From: Candidatus Cybelea sp.
GTDB lineage: Bacteria; Vulcanimicrobiota; Vulcanimicrobiia; Vulcanimicrobiales; Vulcanimicrobiaceae
Assembly: GCA_036489315.1 (NCBI GenBank)
Contig: DASXFZ010000010.1
Location: forward strand, 159,290-223,289
Length of the DNA: 64,000 bases
Reading direction: 5' to 3'
Position 1 is the first letter of the stretch, and every line of letters starts with the position of its first letter. A program made the position numbers and the translations under genes. Under the pieces are notes generated by a model. The model had not been told where the DNA came from. It saw only the letters and a list, made by a program, of their open reading frames with translations, and made no database searches. Positions 58,107 through 64,000 of the stretch are shown here, one piece after another.

Positions 58107-58456
58107 CGTCGCGGATCCTCCGAACTCAGCGAGACTGCCTTGCCGAAGGCGACTACCTTGCACGAGCCGTCGCCGCCCTCGGTAACGTAAAACTGCAAGC
58201 CGATCACGGCATTTGCGCCCAGCGATTCGGCCCGCCGCCGCAACGCTTCGAGCGCTTCGCCGCGCAGCTGCTCGGCATCGCTCAAGAACTCCGTACTCGC
58301 CAATCCGATCAGCATGCCCAGGCTGCGAAAGGTCGCGCGGAGGCGATTGCGGGGCCGCGACGCGCTTCCGGAGACGTATCCGAAGTTGTCCACCGTCCGG
58401 TAGCCTTCGAGATCTTCGAAGGTTACGAGGTTCGGAGCATCCGAAGAGGCGGGCAT
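58103..58456 (-). CDS. YbjQ family (DUF74) heavy-metal-binding-like protein
   Basis: 117 residues counted from ATG 58456; ATG 58483 is an alternative. The YbjQ pattern is visible: YRTVDNFGYVSG at the start, FRSLGMLIGLASTEFL, EALEALRRRAESLGANAVIG and the last strand CKVVAFGKAV. The family forms pentamers and has no proven role. Its ATG shares the palindrome CATG with the ATG of the divergent GT9 gene, so the two start codons overlap by two bases. First gene of the ybjQ-udg-rlmN unit. Confidence 0.85.
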   Translation of the reverse strand: MPASSDAPNLVTFEDLEGYRTVDNFGYVSGSASRPRNRLRATFRSLGMLIGLASTEFLSDAEQLRGEALEALRRRAESLGANAVIGLQFYVTEGGDGSCKVVAFGKAVSLSSEDPRR

Positions 58457-59423
58457 GCCGCAGGTTTCACCGTCGGTGCTCATCATCCGCCTGGACGCAA
58501 TCGGCGACGCGCTCGCGTTGACGCCGGCGATTGCAGCCTTGCGCCAACGCGCGATTCCTGTCGACGTCGTCCTGCGATCCGCCAACGAGCACGCATTTGC
58601 CCCAAGCGCAGTACGCGACGTCGTCGTCGCAGCTTTCGAGCTGCGCTCCGATACGCCCGCGAACGTTCGGGAGATCGAGCGTCTCGGAGGCGAGCTGCGC
58701 GAACGCAAGTATTCGCACGTTCTCGTCGCCACTGAGGACGCCGGCGGCTACCGCCTCGCGGCGGCAGTAGACGCGCCGGTCCGTATCGGGTTTGAAGACA
58801 TTGCCCGCAAGCCGTTTAAAGCGTTATGGTCGCGCCGCTTTCTGACGCAGAGTATCTACCGCTCCGCCCGTTTGACGGCCGCTACCGTACACGAATGCGA
58901 GACGCTGTTTCGTCTGGCCGCGCCGCTTCTCGACGACGCCGCGCCGACGCGCGATCTCGCGCAGCTGCGGCCGCTCGTTCTCGACGCGCAGCCCCCCGCC
59001 GACGGTCGTATCGCCGTGCAGGTGACCGATAAATGGGAACGTCTCGGCATACGCTTCGAAGAGGTTGTCGAGCTCGTCCGCCGGCTCGCTTCGGCCGGCG
59101 AGTTGAACCTTATTTCGTCGCGCAACGAGTCGAACTATGCGCAGCGTCTCAACGACGCGACGGACATCGCGATAGAGTACTTTGACGATACGGCCACGTG
59201 GAAAGCCGCGATCGCCGCAGCGCCGGCGATCGTCGCACCGGACTCGGGCGCGCTGCAGGTTGCCGGCATGGTCGGCACGCCGATCGTCGCCGTCTTTCCC
59301 GACGAATCGCTCTTCGCCGCGCGCGTGGCGCGCTGGGCGCCATGGGCCGCGCCGCATCGCGTGGTACGCGCGAGCAGCGGCTGGACGACGCTCGCCGCCG
59401 ACGCGCTCGCGCAGCTGCTTTAA
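58455..59423 (+). CDS. Glycosyltransferase family 9 (heptosyltransferase-like)
   Basis: 322 residues from ATG 58455, with AGAGG 5-7 nt upstream. GT-B fold with the GT9 start VLIIRLDAIGDALALTPAIA, a central linker, and the donor-binding C-terminal half: VTDKWERLGI, LISSRNESNYAQRL, AIVAPDSGALQVAGMVGTP, the last being the family's S/T-G-x-x-H region with Ala-Leu in place of His. Heptosyltransferases build LPS inner core; here the acceptor is unknown. Convergent with the DUF2079 gene. Confidence 0.9.
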   Translation: MPQVSPSVLIIRLDAIGDALALTPAIAALRQRAIPVDVVLRSANEHAFAPSAVRDVVVAAFELRSDTPANVREIERLGGELRERKYSHVLVATEDAGGYRLAAAVDAPVRIGFEDIARKPFKALWSRRFLTQSIYRSARLTAATVHECETLFRLAAPLLDDAAPTRDLAQLRPLVLDAQPPADGRIAVQVTDKWERLGIRFEEVVELVRRLASAGELNLISSRNESNYAQRLNDATDIAIEYFDDTATWKAAIAAAPAIVAPDSGALQVAGMVGTPIVAVFPDESLFAARVARWAPWAAPHRVVRASSGWTTLAADALAQLL

Positions 59424-59434
59424 GGAGTGTGCTC

Positions 59435-60778
59435 CTAGTTGCAGCGCCCGATGCGGCGGTACAACGTAATGCCTTGCATGCGCGCAATCGGCGCGTACCG
59501 GCGTTCGGCCACCAGGCGCGCGAACCGGTTGCCGTACTCCTGCAGCCGCGCCGACTCGGGGAAATCGAAATCGAGTAAGACGAAGCACGCGCGCGTCTCT
59601 CGCGAGGCAAGTTCCGGCAGCAGACGCGCCAGCGGTTCGCGGCTCGCCAGGTGTGTGTAGGCTTCTTCTTGCGTCGCCAAACTGACGCCGCGCGGCAGGG
59701 TTTGTAAAAACGTGTCGAGCTCCACGTCGCGCGCCGCGATAGGCCGCAAATTCAAGCGGGGATGCAGCGGGTCGGCGACCGCAAACTCGACGACGCAGAG
59801 CGCAATGCAGGCAAAAAGCACGAGGCGCAACCGCCGCGGTGCGATTCGCCCCAGCGCCAGCGCGAATGCAAACAGAACGTATCCGATCCACGCGCCGGCG
59901 TAGTGCGAACCCATCGTGTACGTCGTCGACATGCGGGAGAGGAGCACTTCGGCGAGCGGAGCGGCCGCAAGCCATATCGCGGACGAGCGAAACGGCAGAA
60001 AGAGCAGCGGGCCGAAGGCCAGGAGAATGAAGCCGAGCCGTGCCGGCAGCGTCCCGAGCAGTGCGCGAGCATCGTCCCCGCTCCACTCGTAAAAGCGCAG
60101 CGGCTGCCACGGCAGCGCCGGCGCGGCCGCCGCTCGCGGAGCAATCAGCGCAAAGTACGCAGCAAACGTTAGAACGCTCGCCACGGCGATCGTTCCGGCG
60201 ACGACCCCGCGTTTCGTTCCGCGAAACTTCCAGGCGCCGAGTGCACCCGCGATCGCGAGGAAGATCGCCTGATCTTCCTTGATCGAGAGCGTCACGATCG
60301 CGCCGGCTACCGTTCCCGCCAGCGAACCGCTCTCGAAAGCATAGAGCGTCCATACGACCGCCGCGGGCGCGAAGCCGTTCTCGTGGAAATCGCCGAAGAT
60401 CAGGCCGGCAAGCGGCGGATAGAGCCACGCCGCCACGGCGGCCAGGCGCGCCGCGCGCACGTCCGCGCGAGCGCGACGGACCAGCGCGTAGACCGGCGGC
60501 GCGACAAGTGCGCCCGCGATCGCCTGCAGCGCGATGAGCGTGAAGGGCGATCGCACGAGCGCCACGGCAACCCCGACCGCGTAGAGCACGGGCGAGAAAT
60601 GGAACGCCCAGTGGCTGCCTTCGATCGGATTGCAGAAGCAGCCGAACGCGCTGGCGGCAGTCTGCGCGAAGATCCCGAAGTCGACGAGGTTGCGGTGGAC
60701 GTCGTATTTGAGCGTGCCCAGCGACGTCAGAAGCACCGCATAGACGATGCACCCGATCCAGAGGAAACGATCGCGCAC
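59435..60778 (-). CDS. DUF2079 membrane protein
   Basis: 447 residues, first codon 60778, with about ten hydrophobic segments. DUF2079 features: N-terminal VDFGIFAQTAASA, SHWAFHFSPVLYAV (His-rich periplasmic loop after helix 1), WLYPPLAGLIFGDFHENGFA, SIKEDQAIFLAIAGALG, GSHYAGAWIGYVLFAFALA, and a soluble C-terminal domain. The family is related to polyprenol-phosphate sugar transferases (GT-C) and may act in envelope glycosylation. Follows prfB by 7 nt. Confidence 0.85.
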   Translation of the reverse strand: MRDRFLWIGCIVYAVLLTSLGTLKYDVHRNLVDFGIFAQTAASAFGCFCNPIEGSHWAFHFSPVLYAVGVAVALVRSPFTLIALQAIAGALVAPPVYALVRRARADVRAARLAAVAAWLYPPLAGLIFGDFHENGFAPAAVVWTLYAFESGSLAGTVAGAIVTLSIKEDQAIFLAIAGALGAWKFRGTKRGVVAGTIAVASVLTFAAYFALIAPRAAAAPALPWQPLRFYEWSGDDARALLGTLPARLGFILLAFGPLLFLPFRSSAIWLAAAPLAEVLLSRMSTTYTMGSHYAGAWIGYVLFAFALALGRIAPRRLRLVLFACIALCVVEFAVADPLHPRLNLRPIAARDVELDTFLQTLPRGVSLATQEEAYTHLASREPLARLLPELASRETRACFVLLDFDFPESARLQEYGNRFARLVAERRYAPIARMQGITLYRRIGRCN

Positions 60779-60785
60779 GGAACGG

Positions 60786-61893
60786 CTAAGGGACGCCGCT
60801 CGCGCTGCGTTGCTGCAGGTAGGGCCAGACGAACGGATCGATGTCGCCGTCGAGCACTGCGCTTACGTTTCCGGTCTCGACGTTGGTCCGGTGATCCTTC
60901 ACCAGCTGATACGGCTGCAGCACGTACGAGCGGATCTGCGAGCCCCATTCGTTGGCCTGGCGCTCGCCGCGCAGATCGTCGAGCTTACTCTGCCGCTCCT
61001 GGGCGGCCCTTGCGGCGAGCTTGGCACGCAGGATCGTGAGGGCGACGTTGCGGTTCTGCGCCTGCGAGCGCTCCTGCTGCGAGGCGACGATGATCCCCGA
61101 CGGTACGTGCACGATGCGGACGGCCGATTCGGTTTTGTTGACGTATTGCCCGCCCGCACCGCCGGATTTGAAGGTCTCGACGCGCAGTTCGTCGGGCTTG
61201 ATCTCGACGTCGCCTTCGCCTGCACTCACTTCAGGAACGACGTCGACCGCTGCAAACGAGGTGTGCCGGCGGTGCGCGGCGTCGAAGGGGGAGAGACGCA
61301 CGAGGCGATGGACGCCGCGCTCGCTCTCCAGCATGCCGTATGCGTTGCGCCCTCGCACGAAAAAGGTGATCGATTTCAGGCCGGCTTCCTCGGCCGGCGA
61401 CTCGTCGACGATCTGCGTGGAGAAGCCTTTGGCTTCGGCCCACCGCAGGTACATGCGCGTGAGCATCGCGGCCCAATCGGCGGCATCGACGCCGCCCGCG
61501 CCGGCATAGACGCTGACGATCGCATCGTGCGCGTCGAACTCGCCGCTGAAACTTGCGGCCATCTCCAACGCGCCGATCGCCGTTTCGGCGCTCGCAATGC
61601 TGCGATCGGCCTCGGCCTCGGCCGCCGGTTCGCCTTCAAAAAGCGAGAGCAGCTCGCGCGCTTCGGAGAGCGTTGCGGCGATTGCGTCGAACGCCGCGGC
61701 TCGCTCGCGCAGTTCCGATAGCTCCTTCATCACGCCCTGCGCCGACTCGGGATCGCTCCAGAACTCGTTCGCGCGGGACCGCTCGTCGAGTTCGGCTAGA
61801 CGACGTCGTGCGGCAGCATCGTCAAAGACGCTCCTTGAGCGATTCGAGGCGCTCTTGGAGGCGGGCGATCGTCGTTCGTTGCGTTTCGCTCAT
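60786..61893 (-). CDS. prfB: Peptide chain release factor 2 with programmed +1 frameshift
   Basis: Release factor for UGA and UAA codons. Translation starts at ATG 61893, reads 23 codons to an in-frame TGA at 61824-61822, then shifts +1 into the main frame; total 368 residues. Main domain motifs: anticodon tripeptide SPF in VRLSPFDAAHRRHTSF and GGQ in KSGGAGGQYVNKTES for peptidyl-tRNA hydrolysis. The frame downstream of the shift starts with DDAAARRRLAELDERS. It is a self-regulating system: low RF2 favours the shift. Divergent from the gene at 61984 by 90 nt. Confidence 0.97.
61822..61836 (-). promoter_or_regulatory. prfB programmed frameshift site
   Basis: On the minus strand AAGGAG (61836-61831) is followed by CGT, then the slippery CTT-TGA-C (61827 onwards). 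Spacing equals that in E. coli prfB (AGGGGG-TAT-CTT-TGA-C), where the Shine-Dalgarno-like hexamer promotes +1 slippage at CUU when RF2 is scarce. Confidence 0.97.
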
Positions 61894-61983
61894 GTCGTCG
61901 CCTCGTTTCTGCCGATCCCCGCGCGCCTCTTGCCGCCCGATGCCGCCGTCGTGAACGAAGGGCACTTTATCACGGAGGTTTCC

Positions 61984-62808
61984 ATGTACGTTCAGCCGTT
62001 CGAAGGCTCGCTCGGCGCTAACTCGCTCTCCTCGCTGCCCGGCAACGCGCAGGAGGGCGGAACGCTATTCCAGGGCCCCAACGTGCCGGCCGCCGCCGAC
62101 AATATTTCGCGCTTCGTGCCGCCCTGGCTCAACGAGGGGTCGGCCGCGGCGCCTTATGGAGAAGCCCCGTACAACAGCGCCGGTCTGCAAGGTCTCTTCG
62201 GCCCGCTCATGGGCATGCTGACGCAGTTGATGCAGATGCTGCAATCGCTCATGGGCTACAGCGGCGAGACTTCGGCGTACGGCGGCGGCAATGGCGGCTG
62301 CGCGCCACCCGGCGCGGAGCGCTTCTTCCAGAACGCGACGGGCTCGAGCGAAGGCGATCCGCACCTGAGTTTCAACGGATCGCGCTGGAATTCGATGTCG
62401 TCGCAACCCGATCTGCTCAACTCCAACTCGTTCGGCGGCGGCTATGAAATTTCGACGAAGGTCACGCAGCCCAACGGCCGCGGCGTCACCTGGAACCACT
62501 CGGCAACGGTTTCACTGAACAACGGCGCCACGAAAGTCAGCCTGAATAACGACGGCGAGCCGACGATCACGAGTTACGGCCAATCGGTGAATATCGTGCC
62601 CGGGCAAACCGTCAGTCTCGGCGACGGTGAGTCGGTAACCTGCAATCGGGATGGCTCGCTGCGCGTCACGGCCCAAAACGCGGATGGAGGCCGCTTGACG
62701 ACGACCCTCACCGCGAAGGGAGAAGGGGTCGACGTGGACGTCACCGCGCACGACGTTGATCTGGCTGGCGCTCTTGTTAACGTTAACGGCCCAAATCCCG
62801 AATACTAA
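61984..62808 (+). CDS. GDPHL-motif (VWD-like) protein, unknown function
   Basis: 274 residues from ATG 61984, with the strong ribosome site GGAGGT four bases ahead. No signal peptide. Residues 1-115 are low-complexity with Gly, Asn and Pro and several Met-rich helices (GPLMGMLTQLMQMLQSLMG). Residues 118-270 start with the motif EGDPHLSFNG, like the von Willebrand D and related domains, then alternate beta strands with many Asn, Gly and Thr (EISTKVTQPNGRGVTWN, ATVSLNNGATKVSLNNDGEP). Could be a non-classically secreted or surface beta-rich protein. Only 90 nt separate it from divergent prfB. Confidence 0.7.
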   Translation: MYVQPFEGSLGANSLSSLPGNAQEGGTLFQGPNVPAAADNISRFVPPWLNEGSAAAPYGEAPYNSAGLQGLFGPLMGMLTQLMQMLQSLMGYSGETSAYGGGNGGCAPPGAERFFQNATGSSEGDPHLSFNGSRWNSMSSQPDLLNSNSFGGGYEISTKVTQPNGRGVTWNHSATVSLNNGATKVSLNNDGEPTITSYGQSVNIVPGQTVSLGDGESVTCNRDGSLRVTAQNADGGRLTTTLTAKGEGVDVDVTAHDVDLAGALVNVNGPNPEY

Positions 62809-62953
62809 GGTGCGCGCCGAGCCGCCGTGCGCTTCCTTTGCTTCCGTAAATAACGGTCCGCCAGCCGCAGGGGAGGTCAATCCTCGCGATGAAAAGCTCG
62901 GCACTTACCTGCTAGCTACTCCTAGCTACTCCTTTTATCGAGGTTGATTGCGT

Positions 62954-63928
62954 ATGTATAGGCACTCGCGGCTTGTCGGCATCTTCGGATGTGCGGCAAC
63001 GCTCGCAATAGTGGGCTGCTCCGCAAATAGCGGCATGACGCCCAGCTCCGGGTCGGCGGCGACGTCGTTCGTCCAGCACACCTCCCCGACGGGGCCCGAC
63101 TGGATCCGAGACGGGAACGTCGTTTACCTAAAGCCCCACTATTTCCCGACGCGTGAGATGGCGGCCGGGCGTAAGGTCAATCCGGACACTCAGTTTACGT
63201 ACAATGGCGGCGCCCTGCTCGTGAAGCCCAAGACCTATCTCATCCTTTGGGGCTACCAGAAGTACGGCGATCCCGACAAGGTCGCGAAACTTCTGCAGAC
63301 ATACCTCAAGAACGAGGGCGGGAGCCTTCACAACAACATTTACACCCAGTACTACGAAACGGTCTCGGGCAAGAACATTTACGTTACGAACCCGAAGAAA
63401 CAAGCCGGCGGCGTGTGGGACGATGAAAAGGATGCCGTTCCCACCAATCCGACCGATTCTCAGGTTGCGGCAGAAGCCAACGTTGGCGTGAAACACTTCG
63501 GCTACGATCCCAATGGCTCGTATATCGTTGCGACTCCGAACGGCCGCAACTCGATCGGCTTCGGCACGCAGTGGTGTGCCTATCACAGCGCCACCTATAG
63601 TGGCAACGTGGTTTCGTACACGAACCTGCCGTATATGCCCAACGCCGGCGGCTCTTGCGGCTCGGGCTTTCTCCCGAACCCGCCCAAGGGTGAGAGCGCA
63701 ACCGACGAGGGCGTGACGATCGTCGAAGGACACGAGTACGGCGAGTCGATCAGCGATCCCCAACCCCCTAGCGGCTGGTATAACGGCGAGTACGGCGAAA
63801 TCGGCGACATCTGCGCGTGGCAGGGAATCGCGAACGAGAAGTTCCACAAGAAGATGTACACGATGCAGCCGATGTGGAGCAACGCGGACGGTGGAGCCTG
63901 CATCCAGACGTACAACGGTTCGAATTAG
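62954..63928 (+). CDS. Lipoprotein with HEYGE metalloprotease-like motif
   Basis: 324 residues from ATG 62954; TTG 62948 lies 4 nt after GAGG and may be the real start. Lipoprotein signal with lipobox (ATLAIVGC). The body has YLILWGYQKYGDPDKVAKLL, VGVKHFGYDPNGSYIVATP, IGFGTQWCAYHSAT, then VEGHEYGESISDPQPPSGWY followed by GEIGDICAW. The His-Glu-x-x-Glu pattern with a Ser-Asp-Pro and a nearby Trp-Tyr/Asp-Cys resembles secreted zinc-protease-like proteins, but a full metal set cannot be confirmed. The protein is extracytoplasmic. Confidence 0.72.
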   Translation: MYRHSRLVGIFGCAATLAIVGCSANSGMTPSSGSAATSFVQHTSPTGPDWIRDGNVVYLKPHYFPTREMAAGRKVNPDTQFTYNGGALLVKPKTYLILWGYQKYGDPDKVAKLLQTYLKNEGGSLHNNIYTQYYETVSGKNIYVTNPKKQAGGVWDDEKDAVPTNPTDSQVAAEANVGVKHFGYDPNGSYIVATPNGRNSIGFGTQWCAYHSATYSGNVVSYTNLPYMPNAGGSCGSGFLPNPPKGESATDEGVTIVEGHEYGESISDPQPPSGWYNGEYGEIGDICAWQGIANEKFHKKMYTMQPMWSNADGGACIQTYNGSN

Positions 63929-63970
63929 TCGCGATCCCTCGACGGTAATCGCCGTCGGATGGAGCTAAAG

Positions 63971-63999
63971 GATGGGCCGCACGAAATGTGCGGCCCATC
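63971..63999 (+). terminator. Strong hairpin terminator
   Basis: A perfect 12-bp stem (GATGGGCCGCAC with GTGCGGCCCATC) and 5-nt loop GAAAT lies 42 nt after the lipoprotein stop, at the edge of the window. One T follows before the sequence ends, so the T-run cannot be judged. Confidence 0.8.
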
Positions 64000-64000
64000 T

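Noticed and set aside
62890..62940. Repeated CTAGCTACTC units, considered as a riboswitch or repeat array
   Set aside because: Only two copies of ten bases; no fold or known aptamer pattern such as c-di-GMP or TPP elements could be matched.
62756..62947. Short plus-strand frame with a hydrophobic start after the GDPHL gene
   Set aside because: Begins within the previous gene at TTG with no ribosome site and no conserved feature; the hydrophobic start comes from the shifted frame.

Overview
This 64 kb window is chromosomal DNA of a high-GC bacterium with densely packed genes, many 1-20 nt gene overlaps and frequent GTG/TTG starts. A heptosyltransferase-type GT9, an RND pump and many Sec/lipoprotein signals suggest a diderm envelope. 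Futalosine-route menaquinone genes, a copper-amine-oxidase-like stalk domain and several orphan secreted families fit an uncultured lineage such as Candidatus Eremiobacterota (WPS-2). That placement is inference from gene content only. Most genes are housekeeping. No phage, insertion sequence or CRISPR array was seen.

Layout. 1-1.7 kb: start of a flavoprotein, a small unknown gene and an M20 amidohydrolase. 1.8-6.2 kb: 2-oxoacid dehydrogenase operon with two tandem E1-alpha genes, one E1-beta and one E2. 6.2-9.8 kb: a run of overlapping genes for queuosine (queD, queE), menaquinone (mqnB, mqnD) and peptidoglycan turnover (namZ), closed by hairpins. 10-15.3 kb: glcD-glcE, a secreted protein, trxB and an HTH-metallo-beta-lactamase fusion. 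15.3-21 kb (minus): a six-gene unit headed by a propeller/phosphoesterase-like and a dimethylargininase-like protein, both apparently lacking catalytic residues, then a metallophosphoesterase, an ABC-2 exporter and a small secreted protein. Divergent from it is a type III polyketide synthase plus ICMT-like methyltransferase pair resembling Bacillus BpsA-BpsB. 22.6-35.9 kb (minus): malic enzyme, PmbA-TldD, PBP4-type peptidase, M1 aminopeptidase with HEAT-like tail, SDR, stalk-domain protein and an RND pump.

35.9-37 kb is the only loose, remnant-rich stretch: a decayed gene end, a VOC gene and tRNA-Leu(GAG) whose 3' end is partly duplicated about 0.5 kb away. 37-42 kb: dipeptide-type permeases, MntP, a lone ModB-like permease, proline dehydrogenase and Dtd. 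42-44.5 kb: a KGG-repeat stress protein and three secreted proteins, one a paralogue of the 12.7 kb gene with a hairpin over its ribosome binding site. 44.5-64 kb: rpoD-dnaG, HD hydrolase, ppdK, glycyl-tRNA synthetase, glycosyltransferases, a ybjQ-udg-rlmN-VOC unit, prfB with a textbook programmed frameshift, a GDPHL-motif protein and a metalloprotease-like lipoprotein.

The most unusual points are three genes whose 5' ends cannot be explained by ATG/GTG/TTG starts (queD, the polyketide synthase and the SDR; two have well-placed ATT codons), and the six-gene unit led by two probable pseudoenzymes facing a polyketide synthase-methyltransferase pair.
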